From Miscanthus floridulus (lineage: Eukaryota > Streptophyta > Magnoliopsida > Poales > Poaceae), in contig NC_089584.1 in NCBI RefSeq assembly GCF_019320115.1, forward strand, positions 80,109,922 through 80,173,921: a DNA stretch of 64,000 bases, written 5' to 3'. Of this stretch, positions 20,992-32,580 are shown piece by piece. Made by a program: the position numbers and the translations under genes. The notes under the pieces are model-generated. The model was not told the DNA's origin and did no database searches. It saw only the letters and a list, made by a program, of their open reading frames with translations. The first letter of the stretch is position 1; every line of letters begins with the position of its first letter.

Positions 20992-21650
20992 CGCGTACGC
21001 CGGGGACTCCTCGCTCCTCGCTCCTCGGTGCTCGGTCATCGCTGTCTATGCCGGGGACTCCTCGCTCCTCGCTCCTTGGTGCTCGGTCATTGCCAGCGAT
21101 GCCAGGGACTCCTCGCTCCTCGGTGCTCAGACATCGCCAGCGACGCCGGGGACTCCTCGCTCCTCGGTGCTCGGTCATCGCCAGCGACGCCGGGGACTCC
21201 TCGCTCCTCGGTGCTCAGTCATCGCCAGCGACGCTGGGAACTCCTCGCTCCTCGGTGCTTGGACAACGCCAGCAACGCCGGGGACTCCTCGCTCCTCGGT
21301 GCTTGGACATCACCAGCGACGCCGGGGACTCCTCGCTCCTCGGTGCTCGGTCATTGCCAGCGACGTTGGAAACTCCTCGCTCCTCGGTGCTCGGTCATCG
21401 CCAGCGACGCCGAGGACTCCTTGCTCCTCGGTGCTCGGACATCGCCAGCGACGTCGGGAACTCCTCGCTCCTCGGTGCTCGGTCATCGCCAGCGACGCCG
21501 GGGACTCCTCGCTCCTCAGTGCTCGGACATCGCCAGTGACGCCGGGGACTCCTCGCTCCTTGGTGCTCGAACATCGCCAGCGACGCCGGAGACTCCTCGC
21601 TCCTTAGTGTTCGAACATCGCCAGCGACGTCGGGAACTCCCTTGCTGCTC
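20992..21650 (+). repeat. 44-bp tandem array, right half (element A)
   Basis: This continues the array at 5100-5691 beyond element D. About 15 units alternate mostly between GCTCGGTCATCGCCAGCGAC and GCTCGGACATCGCCAGCGAC variants. Overlapping stop-free frames in all three phases are a by-product. There are no unique spacers, so this is not CRISPR-like. Confidence 0.9.
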
Positions 21651-21980
21651 GAATCTTGCTACGTCTCGTCGGTGTGCTATCAAGCTGCTCCATGCTATTC
21701 AGATCAGGGTGCTGATCTTGGGTAGCACATCTAGGGTCTTGATACGCGCATGTTAGACGACGTCAGCAAGCTTTCAGACTTCTTTGACCCTGCTACAAGA
21801 TTCATTCTTCATCTTCCAGTAGGCTCGGGGACTAAGTGGGCACACTTCACCTTGCGGTGAATGTGCTTGTTCTCATCTCAAGGCTACGCCCGGGGACTAG
21901 CTGCCTGCTCGGCTAGTCTTCTACTTTATGACCCTGGCACCACGTGACTGCGTCACCTACTGTCAGGCTCGAGGACTAAC
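21651..21980 (+). other. Element A 3' non-coding end
   Basis: This holds repeated words of the form CTCGGGGACTA (about 21823, 21890 and 21970), the last ending immediately at the 3' LTR. No typical long polypurine tract is present; GGCTCGAGGACTAAC precedes the LTR. No coding potential was recognised. Confidence 0.6.
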
Positions 21981-22356
21981 TGTGGGGGTATGGCTCCCAA
22001 GACATGGGCTGCACCATCGGAGGTGGCCCGGCCCACAAGATCAAGGCGTGCACGGCGCTGCTCGGCGTGCACCGCAAGACATTGTATAGTACCAAATAGG
22101 ATACTTTACTTGTAACCCTACCCCTCCAGAGTATATAAGGAGAGGCAGGGGTCCTCTACTCGACATCATGTATTCAATACAATACACCAAAGACACAGGA
22201 CGTAGGGTATTATGTCGATCAGACGGCCTGAACCTGTCTAAATCGCTGTCTCTGCGCCTTGTGTCACCATCCGGTTCCTGATTACGCGCATCCCCACCGA
22301 CAAATCTACCATCATGGGATACCCCTCGGTGGACTGCCGATGATAATCTATCGACA
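21981..22356 (+). repeat. Element A 3' LTR (376 bp)
   Basis: It pairs with 3070-3445, with TGTGGGGG start and TCGACA end. It is followed by CCCGC, the right target duplication, and then by the resumption of the element B LTR at CCTTGGACTT. Confidence 0.93.
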
Positions 22357-22361
22357 CCCGC

Positions 22362-23021
22362 CCTTGGACTTACACCATTGGCTCTCTGCACATCCTTACT
22401 GCCTCCAGGGTGCGCACTTTAACTGCTCATGTCCCTGTCCTGAGTTGAGCTACTCGGCTTCGCGGTCGGAATGACTTATCCGGCCAACTATGTGAGAGGC
22501 ATGTATTCAACATGACAAGAGGGCCTCCAACGGCCGGTCCTTCAACGACACAGACGGAATCACTATAAGTCACCACACCTAACATATAAGATTCCACCCG
22601 GTCTCCAATTGTTCAACATCACCAGGTCATGTTCCATGATAGCACAATATAGCCAACCATGATCAAGTCACCACCAATAGCTCGCAGGTTACAGGAAATC
22701 ACCTGACTTCTACCGGTCTAAGCATGGCTAAGCATAAAGGTCGATCCTAGACCTACATAGGATTCAAGATAGATATTTCTAGATAAGGAAAGTATATGCA
22801 ACAAGTGGTTCCAATCAACTCTTATAACCTAATGCATCAAACATAAAGGACTCAAGTAATATTTTGTAAAATAGGGGAGACTTAGAATGCTCTAGGGCTT
22901 GCCTTTCATAAACATGGCCGGCTGGTGGTCAGGGCACTCTAGGAGATGATCAACTTCAGGCTCGCCTTCGCCTGGAGCTTCTTGGTGTTGAGCTTCCTAG
23001 TTCTCCTCTTGTGGATCGATC
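22362..23021 (-). repeat. Element B LTR tail, second piece (left composite LTR)
   Basis: This matches about 40636-41290 of the complete LTR copy and carries the equivalent of the small LTR ORF region in part. It ends at the internal deletion joint, where the sequence switches to integrase. Confidence 0.85.
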
Positions 23022-25475
23022 TGACACAATGCTTTTAGGCACACCATGCAATCATACGATTTGGGCAATGTACAACTTTGCGTACTGATGGGGTCATTAT
23101 CTTTCCTTAACAGGGATGAAATGTGCAGATTTAGTCAAACAATCAACAATTACCCATACAGAATCATGACCCTTTTTAGTGGTTGGAAGCCCAACTATAA
23201 AATCCATACTAATGTCATCCCATTTCCAACTTGGGATGGACAGTGGCTGAAGTAGTCCAGCTAGCTTCAAATGGATGGCCTTGACCCAACAGCAATTATC
23301 GCATCTAGCAACAAATGCTACAATTTCTTTCTTCATTTTTGTCCACCAGAAGCGTGTTTTTTAGATCTTGGTACATTTTACTACTACCTAGGTGAATGGA
23401 CAAATTAGAAGAGTGTGCTTCCTCTAGAATTTGGTTTCTCAATTCTCTATCTTTTGGCACTACAAGCCGATCCTTAAACCATCTTCTCTGCCTCATGTTC
23501 AATTCAGGTTGGGTGAAATTGTATGTGAGGCTCTTGTGATCGGTGTAGATATGGCAAACATTACCAAGCAGGTAATGTCTCCAAATTTTAAGAGCATGGA
23601 CAACTGCTGCTAATTCTAAATCATGGGTTGGATAATCGACTTCATGCTTTCTCAATTGCCGCGAGGCATAAGGAATAACTTGGCCTTCCTGCATTAGAAC
23701 ACACCCCAAACCGGTACCCGATGCGTCGCAAAACACATCAAAAGGTTTCTCAATGTCAGGCTATGCTAAAATAGGAGCAGTAGTTAACAATGTTCGTAAA
23801 GTGTGAAAAGATGCCTCACACTCCAGTGTCCATACAAATTTCTCATCCTTCAGAAGCAACCTAGTCATGGGCTTGGCAATTTTGGAGAAATCCAGAATAA
23901 ACCAACGGTAATATCCTGCTAAGCTAAGAAAACTCTGAACCTCATGAATGGAGGTTGGGGCTTTCCAATCAAGAACCACCTGCACCTTGGATGGGTCCAC
24001 CAAAATTCCATCTTTAGATAAAACATGGCCTAGGAAAGGTACTTTCCTCAACCAGAATTCACATTTACTAAATTTAGCATATAACTTATGCTCTCTCAGC
24101 CTAGACAACACCATTCTCAAGTGCTCTACGTGATCTTCTGCATTCTCGGAATAGATCAAGATATCATCGATAAACACAACCACAAACTTATCAAGCTCGG
24201 GCATGAATACCAAGTTCATTAAATACATGAAATAGGCAGGAGCATTGGTCAACCCAAAGGACATGACTAAATACTCATAAAGGCCATACCTAGTGGAAAA
24301 AGTCATCTTAGGTATGTCCTCAGGCCTGATCTTGATTTGGTGATAACCTGACCTCAAATCAATCTTAGAGTACACTTTTGCTTTTGCCAATTGATCAAAT
24401 AAGATATCAATCTGAGGCAAAGGATATTTATTCTTGATAGTAATAGCATTGAGTGGTCAATAGTCCACACACATCCGCAAAGACTTGTCCTTCTTTTTCA
24501 CAAATATGGCTGGACAACCCCATGGTGATGAACTAGGGCGAATGAGACCCTTTTCTAAGAGATCTTGCAATTTGGTCTTCAATTCTGCTAATTCATTTGG
24601 CGGCATTCTACGAGGTCTTCAGGAGACGGGCGCTGTACCTGGTATTAACTCAATCTTGAACTCTATATCCCTGCCGGGTGGTAACCCGGGCAATTCGTCT
24701 AGAAAGACATCCGGAAATTCACATACTACAGGAATATCAGCAAGGGCCACTGGCTGGATAGCATTGGCCACCTTTCAGAGATCAAACTCCCTAGAAAGGG
24801 GTACTAGAAAAGCATCATTATTCCTGGGGTCTCTCAACATAATGGTTCTAGTCGATGTATCGATAAGGACACCATGGTTCTTCATCCAATTCATACCCAA
24901 GAACACATCTATACCCAATCCCGGTAATCTCTTCCATGGTGGTGTAATGCACATACCCTGGGCGTGCATTTGCAGCTGCTGGCTTCTGATTATTCTTCTT
25001 GGGATAAGGGCACTCCCTCGCCCAATGACCAATCTTGTTCCAATTGAAACATGGTTGATTGTTAGGCGGTGCCTTCGAGTTACCTTGTCCTGCACCACCC
25101 TTAGGTAGTAGAGCAATAGAGTATGCCCGATGATACCCTTTATTTGCTTGGCTTGGCTGGGCCTTCTTCAGAGGTGGCCGGTATTTTGGAGCAGGTGGGC
25201 GGTATTGGGTTCTTGCCACCACTGGAGCTCTCTACTGAGATGCACCAGCTTCAAAGGCCGTCTTGCGGCTCTTGGATGCAGCATAAATATTATTATGATT
25301 CTCTTGTGTGAGCGCATCACTCACAAATTCATTGTAGGTCTCACTCTTGTTATTTGCTACAGTCTTCATCAACTTTGGACCTAGTCCTCTCTTGAAACTT
25401 GCAATCTTCTTAGCATCGGTATTCATAAACCTAGGCACATACCTTGAGAGGTTGTTGAAGGCATGCAAGTACTCA
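23022..25475 (-). pseudogene. Truncated pol-gag inside the left composite LTR of element B
   Basis: From right to left this holds gag (from the HAFNNLSRY region), the CCHC knuckle (25010-25060), the start of the protease region, reverse transcriptase with FIDDILIYS (about 24150), RNase H ([10 protein letters not shown] at about 23730) and part of integrase (CDNC and MDFIVGLP at about 23200). Frames are broken by stops, and the protease and the end of integrase are damaged or missing. The gag end joins LTR sequence at the same breakpoint (GTACTCA/C) as the right composite LTR at about 47534. Confidence 0.85.
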
Positions 25476-26565
25476 CGGCGAGCTAAAAGCACGGTGGTGC
25501 TCCGGTGATGGTGCGGTGGCGGTGAGGCAAAATGGGGCCTTACCAAGGCATGACTTGAGGTAGTAGTGGTTCAGGGAGGTAGAGGTGAAGGTGGCGGAGC
25601 TATTGGCGCGAGGAATCAAGCGGTGGAGCTGCGACGGCGGCGAGCGGGCGCGGCGAAGCGACGGCAATGGCGCGGCGGCACGGTGCTCTGCTTTGCTCTG
25701 GTGTGGGCGAGAGAGAGAAGGGTGCGAGAGCGAAATGGAGCGATCAGTAGAGGCGCGTGCCTTAACCCTCCACGCTGGCCAGACCGGCTAGGCCGGTGCC
25801 GACATACGACCGCCACGCAGCGCGCCTGGCCTGCCCCCAGTTGGCCACTAATGGTGCGGCATCCGCGGCCATCAGGCCCGAAATCAGTGACCGACAGCGC
25901 AAGTTCATCCACCTCTATCTCCTAATCCGTGGCTAGTTAACAAAAACTCCATTACTAAAAGTTGTAGAGCTACATGTAAACTACAACTTTGCTTTAGGGA
26001 CTAACATCTAATTCGCTATAGTTTTCAAATTGCAAAGCTTCAAAGTAGGGTACATCAAATCTAAAACTCAGTTCATGACAATTTTTTCTAAGTTGAAAAC
26101 AATATTTTGTTGATTCTTGTGAGCCCTATTTGACCATGTTAGCTGAATTAGCTCTTGACCCAAAAATAAAAGTTGTTACTCTAGTCAAGTACTACAACTT
26201 TGCTTAAGGGTGCACTGCCATGCAAAGTCTCTAGCGTATAGTTCAACTTAGGTCAATCATACAACTTGAAAATGAAAGCCTACACAATAACCATGACTTA
26301 GAGGCCAAATGGGTCCAAGTCATGAATACCAAAGTTGTTCCACGTGACATTCTAAACATGTTTAAGGTACTCCTAAGGTCCCACAAACATTTTATGCATT
26401 GGTCACATGTAAATCCTACCATATGTAAAGCATTTAGTAACAACACATGTGATATAAGCAATCATAGATATAAAATTTGAGATGCTCATGCTCATGAATG
26501 ATCAATGATGCTTGTGCTCATGCAATGCCAATGCCAAATGCATGCTTAACACCTAGGGTGTTACA
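25476..26565 (-). repeat. Element B LTR head, left composite LTR
   Basis: On the minus strand this begins TGTAACACCCTAGG at 26565 and is the first about 1090 bp of an LTR. It then switches to gag. It matches 47535-48596 and, with gaps, 42927-43908. Confidence 0.85.
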
Positions 26566-26580
26566 GTCCTTCCCCCCTTA
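26566..26580 (-). promoter_or_regulatory. Element B polypurine tract (upstream copy)
   Basis: The minus strand reads TAAGGGGGGAAGGAC immediately before the TGTAACA of the composite 3' LTR. This is the priming site whose use would include the extra gag-pol in the LTR. Confidence 0.82.
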
Positions 26581-26588
26581 AAGAAATC

Positions 26589-29500
26589 CTATCCCAAGAT
26601 TTGCACGACTAACCATCTCTTGTAGAAAACCGGATAGACCTCACCAAGATAATCCTCTCGCTCCCACGTAGCATCTTGCTCACTATGGTTATTCCATACC
26701 ACCTTGTAGAATTTAATGACTTTGCTACGAGTCACTCTTTCCATTGTCTCTAGCACTAGAATAGGTCTTTCTTCATAGGTTAGATCCGACTGGATCTTGA
26801 CACTAGCGGGTTCAATAGCTTCTTCAGGCACACGAAGACATTTCTTGAGTTGGGAGACATGGAAAACATTGAATATAGTTCTCATTTCTGGAGGTAGCTA
26901 GAGTTTGTAGGCTACTGGTCCCCTTCGTCCAATGATGTTGTATGGGCCTACATACCTAGGTGCAAGCTTTTGCTTAACACCAAACCTTTGAACTTTCTTC
27001 ATGGGAGACACCTTCAGATGTACAAAATCCCCAACTTCAAATGTAATGAGACTTCTCCTTTTATCTACATAACTCTTCTATCTCAATTGAGCAGCGTCAA
27101 TATGTTATTGAATAATTCAAACTTGTTCTTTAGCTTCTTTGACAAAGTCAATCCCATAATACCTTCTTTCACTAGGCTCAATCCAATTCAGAGGAGTCCT
27201 ACACTTTCGACCATAAAAAGTTTCAAAAGGAGCCATCTTGACGCTTTCTTGATAGCAATTGTTGTAGGAGAATTTGGCCAAAGGTAGCCATTTCTCCCAT
27301 GAACCCATAGAAGAAATCACACAAGCTCTCAACATATCCTCTAGAATCTGATTCACCTGCTCAGTCTGACCAGCTGTCTAAGGGTGGTAAGTAGAGCTAT
27401 GGATCAATTGGGTACCTAACTGCTTATGTAAATGTTCCCAAAAATAATTAACAAACTACGGCCCTCGATCTGACACAATGCTTTTAGGCACACCATGCAA
27501 TCATATGATTTGGGCAATGTACAACTCTACGTACTGATGGGGTCGATATCTTTCCTTAACAGGGATGAAATGTGCAGATTTAGTCAAGCGGTCAACAATT
27601 ACCCATATGGAATCATGACCCTTTTCAGTGGTTGGAAGCCCAACTATAAAATCCATACTGATGTCATCCCATTTCCATCTTGGGATAGATAGTGGCTGAA
27701 GTAGTCCAGCTGGCTTCAAATGGATGGCCTTGACCCGACAGCAATTATCGCATCTACAACAAATGCTGCAATTTCTTTCTTCATTTTTGTCTACCAGAAG
27801 CATGTTTTCAGATCATGGTACATTTTACTGCTACTTGGGTGAATGGACAAATTGGAAGAGTGTGCTTCCTCTAGAATTTGGTTTCTCAATTCTCTATCTT
27901 TTGGCACTACAAGCTGATCCTTAAACCATAGCACACCCCTCACATCTAGCCGAAAATGTTTGGTTTCTTCCTCTTTCATCTTTCTTTTGATATGGAATAT
28001 ACCCTCATCGGTCTTTTGGAGCTCAATGATCTTAGACTCAAGAGAGCAACTAACAGTGATATTGTGTAAGATTGCCGGATGCAATAAGTTGAAATCATCT
28101 TCCAACAAGGGATTACACTGATACTTCCGGCTTAAGGCGTCTACAACCACATTGGCTTTTCTCGGATGATAATGTACTTCTAGGTTGTAATCCTTGATCA
28201 ATTCCAACCATCTTCTCTACCTCATTTTCAATTCAGGTTGGGTGAAATTGTACTTGAGGTTCTTGTGATTGGTGTAGATATGGCAAACATTACCAATGAG
28301 GTAATGCCTCCAAATTTTAATAGCATGGACAGTTGTTGCTAATTCTAAATCATGGGTTGGATAATTGACTTCATGCTTTCTCATTTGCCATGAGGCATAA
28401 GCAATGACTCGGCCTTCCTGTATTAGAACACACCCCAAACTGGTACCCAATGCGTCGCAAAACACATCAAAACGTTTCTCAATGTCAGGCTATGCTAAAA
28501 CAGGAGCAATAGTTAGCAACGTTCGTAAAGTGTGAAAAGCTGCCTCACACTCCGGTGTCCATACAAATTCCTCATCCTTCAGAAGCAACCTTGTCATGGG
28601 CTTGGCAATTTTGGAGAAATCTGGAATAAACCGATGCTAATATCCTGCTAAGCCAAGAAAACTCCGAACCTCATGAACGGAGGTTGGGGCTTTTCAATCA
28701 AGAACCTCCTGCACCTTGGATGGGTCCACCAAAATTCCATCTTCAGATAAAGCATGGCCTAGGAAAGGTACTTTCCTCAACTAGAATTCATATTTACTAA
28801 ATTTAGCATATAACTTATGCTCTCTCAGCCTAGACAACACCACTCTCAAGTGCTCTATGTGATCTTCTGCATTCTCAAAATAGATCAAGATATCGTCGAT
28901 AAACATGACCACAAACTTATCAAGCTCGAGCATGAATATCGAGTTCATTAAATGCATGAAATAGGCAGGAGCATTGGTCAACCCAAAGGACATGACTAAA
29001 TACTCATAAAGGCCATACCTAGTGGAAAAAACCATCTTAGGTATGTCCTCAGGCCTGATCTTGATTTGGTGATAACTTAACCGCAAATCAATCTTAGAGA
29101 ACACTTTTGCTTTTGCCAATTGATCAAATAAGATATCAATGCGAGGCAAAGGATATTTGTTCTTGATAGTAATAGCATTGAGTGGTCGATAGTCCACACA
29201 CATCCACAAAGACTTGTCCTTCTTTTTTCACAAATATGGCTAGACAACCCCATGGTGACGAACTAGGGCGAATGAGACCCTTTTCTAAGAGCTCTTGCAA
29301 TTGGGTCTTCAATTCTGCTAATTCATTTGGCGGCATTCTATAAGGTCTTTGGGAGACGGGCGATGTACCTAGTATTAACTCAATCTTGAACTCTATATCC
29401 ATGTCGGGTGGTAACATGGGCAATTCGTCTGGAAAGACATCCGGAAATTCACATACTACAGGAATATCAGCAAGGGCCACCGGCTGGATAGCATTGGCCA

Positions 29501-30991
29501 CCTTTTGGAGATCAAACTCCCTAGAAAGGGGTACTAGAAAAGCATCGTTATTCCTAGGGTCTCTCAACATAATGGTTCTAGTCGATGTATCGATAAGGAC
29601 ACCATGATTCTTCATCCAATTCATACCCAAGATCACATCTATAGCCAATCTTGGTAATATCACTAAATTTGCAGTATACTCTCATTCTGTTATTTGGATA
29701 AATACATCTTTAACTATCCGATTGGTAGAAATGTTACTCCCAGTTGCACTTATATAATAACCACCTTTGTCTACTACAAATATTTTCTGATCATACTTGG
29801 ATGCAAATGTTGGACTCATGAATGAATGCGAATCCCTAGAATTAAACAGAACAACTGCAGGGTAATGGTTCATAAGAAACATACCAGCTGTGACAACCTT
29901 GCCAGAGGGAATCTCTTCCATGGTGGTGTAATGCACATACCCCGGGCGTGCATTTGCAGCTGCTAGCTTCTGATTATTCTTCTTGGGGTAAGGGCACTCC
30001 CTCGCCCAATGACCAATCTTGTTGCAATTGAAACATGGTTGATTGTTAGGCGATGCCTTCAAGTTACCTTGTCCTGCACCACCCTTCGGCGGTAGAGCAA
30101 TAGAGTATGCCCGATGATACCCTTTATTTGCTTGGCTTGGCTAGGCCTTCTTCTAAGGTGGCCAGTATTTTGGAGTAGGTGGGCGGTATTGGGTTCTTGC
30201 CACCACTGGAGCTCTCTGCTGAGATGCACTAGCTTCAAAGGCCCTCTTGTGGCTCTTGGATGCAGCATAAATATTATTATGATTCTCTTGTGTGAGCGCA
30301 TCACTCACAAATTCATTGTAGGTCTCACTCTTGTTATTTGCTATAGTCTTCATCAACTTTGGACCTAGTCCTCTCTTGAAACTTGCAATCTTCTGAGCAT
30401 CGGTATTCATAAACTCAGGCGCATACCTAGAGAGGTTGTTGAAGGCATGCAAGTACTCAATGAGACTTTTGGTGCCCTGAGTAAGCTTCATAAACTCTGT
30501 ATGTTTCATGCTCATAAGACTTGGGGGAATATGATGTCCCCTGAAAGTAGTCTTAAACTCATTCCATGTAACCTGAGCATTAGCAGGGAGGGTAGACAGG
30601 TAATGAGTCCCCCAAATGCCTACTAGACCATGCAACTGATGTGAGGCATATTCAGCCTTCATATGCTCTGTAACTCTCAAGAGACGAAACTTCTGCTCAA
30701 TGGTATTGAGCCATTCATCAGCTTGCAATGGCTCCTCTGCCTCCTTAAAGATAGGAGGTTTAGTGTCCAAAAAGTCCTTGAATTCACTGTACTGATTTGG
30801 TTCAGGCCCCTGGTGTTGGTCCCATCCCCGTCCACGACCGGTGTTCTGTGCAAGCCTGCATTGTACTTTCCCCATAGACCGTTGGGTCTCCAGGAGCTAG
30901 GCCATCATTTCCGCTGGCATGGGGTACGGTGGTGGTGGGAGATCATCATCACCCTCACGACGGGTACCGGCCCTCCGCGAGTGCGAGTCAT
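26589..30991 (-). pseudogene. Element B gag-pol, degenerate
   Basis: This is homologous to the element D polyprotein along its length. The gag start is at 30991 after TTTTGCAG; gag body 30153-30875; CCHC near 29990-30040; protease about 29800; reverse transcriptase with FIDDILIYF near 28890; RNase H about 28220-28465; integrase with CDNC and MDFIVGLP about 27620-27740; and the chromodomain-like end 26589-26885 with [12 protein letters not shown]. At least ten breaks (stops and frameshifts) divide it, for example an early gag stop, a frameshift near 29220 in the reverse transcriptase, and stops near 27380. It is not functional as it stands. Confidence 0.92.
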
Positions 30992-31369
30992 CTGCAAAAT
31001 TGCAACAACAAGTGATTATTGGATGATGTCAAGATATTGCAAAAGAATTGTATAATCATGCCATACAGTAATTACTGGAGAGAATCTTAAATTCATACAA
31101 TAACACAAAGGCGCAATAATTCATTTTCACAACATAACATCACCAATAGGACCACTTATCGTACTCGAACGCATTCCGTACATGCAAAAAAAATTCTTGC
31201 CAAAAACAACTGGGAATTCATTAAAAAGTGCAATCACCACATGTATTACATGCACGGTTCCAATGATATCAAAAGGGATCAATCATGAAATCGAAACCTA
31301 CATTATGAGTTCATTACATAAGGATCGAAGATAAAGAGCTAACGCATCTAGCTAGATATTGTAGCTAAG
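30992..31369 (-). other. Element B spacer between extra ORF and gag
   Basis: This is AT-rich non-coding sequence conserved with 14547-14898 of element D, including the acceptor-like TTGTTGCAATTTTGCAG before the gag ATG. Confidence 0.6.
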
Positions 31370-32391
31370 CTACTCCTCAAGGTGGTCGCTGTCGATGTCG
31401 GACACACCATCATCGTGGTTGTCCTCAAAAGGCTCAATCTCCTCCTCTTTAGGCTCATCCTCGGCGTCCACCTCCATGCCATCATCCTCAGCAATCAACA
31501 CATTGGGATCATCTTCCACCACTAGAGCTGGAGGAAGAATTGGGTTCACCATGTTATTGAGACGATGAACATCTAGCTGAAGCTCCTCAATCTGGCGTAT
31601 GAGTTTCTACTCTCTATGATCAAACTCCATTGCCTGCCTAGCAGCCTGTAACACAGTCTAGATCCTAGCTATCTCCCTATTCTCAGTAAGGCGAATAACC
31701 TTGTCCCTCTCAGCATGGACGTCCTATAACTTAGCTCTAGCTGCATCTCTTTCAGCAACAGCATGGACAAACTACCCCGACGAGCTTCTAAGGCTGTCAT
31801 ATAATTACCTATCTCATTCTAAGCTACTCTAACTACCATTCGGTGCCTACGCACATGTCCTTGCATCCTGCACTATGTAGCCTATGCTCTTTAGAGTTCT
31901 TGCATACAACTGATGTAACTATCTTGGCGAGAGTAAAACATCTTCATAACTGCATATAGGGCACTCATGGCAGCATTACTACTTCCTGCTCTTTCATCCC
32001 GTTCTCTTACCAAAGCATTACCGCCTGGCTGGGTCCAAGCGGTCTATGATGCATCAACTCAAGGGAAAGATCCAACGGGCCCATTGACAAGCTCATCACC
32101 AAATTCCTGACAGATTTCGCTAAGAACTTCAAAAGCAGCCACTTGGGCACCCTCCCAAGGGGTCTGTCCATCTGACTTGATACTCCATCCTTGCCACTGA
32201 GGGTTGTCCACATGAGCGGCGATAGTGACCCGCACGTCGTACCACCGTTGTCCCTCAGTTACCACTTTGCTCCAAAAATAGCGAGGTGGTTCAGCATACC
32301 AGACAGAGTGCAGTACCCTCCACAATAAAGTGGGAGTCCCAAACAGTGCCAAAAAGGTGTCGCTTGCAATAGGGGCTCCTGGGGCTACCAT
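31370..32391 (-). pseudogene. Element B extra ORF, degenerate homologue of the 14899-15822 gene, without the H3 tail
   Basis: The start at 32391 follows CTATAG and gives MVAPGAPIASDTFLALFG, then PTLLWRVL and YFW, a VRVTI strand, GWSIKSDG and AAFEVL. These align with residues 30-130 of the element D protein. After a readable 110 residues the frame is broken by stops and a frameshift. The C-terminal acidic tail is recognisable at 31370-31552, ending SDIDSDHLEE compared with SDLDSDHDEE in D. The H3-like first 29 residues of the D protein are absent, replaced by about ten unrelated residues. This shows that the core domain and acidic tail are the family's constant parts. Confidence 0.85.
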
Positions 32392-32580
32392 CTATAGCAA
32401 ATGTTACAATTTAGTGAGACACATGATTATAGAAAAGAGTTACTTAACAATAAGATCTTGCAAGGGGGAGGAACAATGCAATGATATGAATGAATGATGT
32501 ATCATGATGTATGCTCGTTCCATACATCCTCACAAACTTAGAGAAATAAATCCTAACGACATACGCGGTGGCATACATAC
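32392..32580 (-). other. Element B leader, part downstream of element C
   Basis: This continues the leader found at 39016-39667, split by element C. It aligns with 15823-16010 of element D, including GTCTCACTAAA upstream of the putative acceptor. Confidence 0.6.

Larger units (their letters stand above)
3070..22356 (+). mobile_element. Element A: non-autonomous LTR retrotransposon with internal repeat arrays
   Basis: Two LTRs of 376 bp (3070-3445 and 21981-22356) begin TGTGGGGGTATGG and end TCGACA. The flanks are CCCGT (3065-3069) and CCCGC (22357-22361); the related uninterrupted LTR at 40631-40635 reads CCTGC, so this is a slightly mutated 5-bp target duplication. The internal region, apart from nested element D, is about 3.2 kb and has no gag or pol, only 60-bp and 44-bp tandem arrays. 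It must be mobilised by another element, as in the LARD/TRIM-like classes. The plus orientation comes from the primer-binding site after the left LTR and the TATA box at about 3222. Confidence 0.9.
2101..26565 (-). repeat. Element B composite 3' LTR (about 5.2 kb without the nested insertion)
   Basis: Pieces from left to right are LTR tail 2101-3069, element A 3070-22356, LTR tail continued 22362 to about 23021, a pol-to-gag remnant from about 23022 to 25475, and LTR head 25476-26565. The LTR parts match 39668-41290 and about 42927-43908. Relative to the right composite copy (39668-48596, 8929 bp) this copy has lost everything between LTR position 41290 and integrase position about 44811. The deletion joint GGATCGATCTG shows a 3-bp shared TCG. 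Confidence 0.82.

Noticed and set aside
5100..21650. CRISPR-like periodicity
   Set aside because: The units are tandem without unique spacers, in a plant LTR element. It is a simple tandem repeat.
20907..21756. Three overlapping plus-strand frames of 210-265 codons (and similar ones at 5066-5765)
   Set aside because: They come from the 44-bp array. The period is not a multiple of three, so all phases read the same repeated words.
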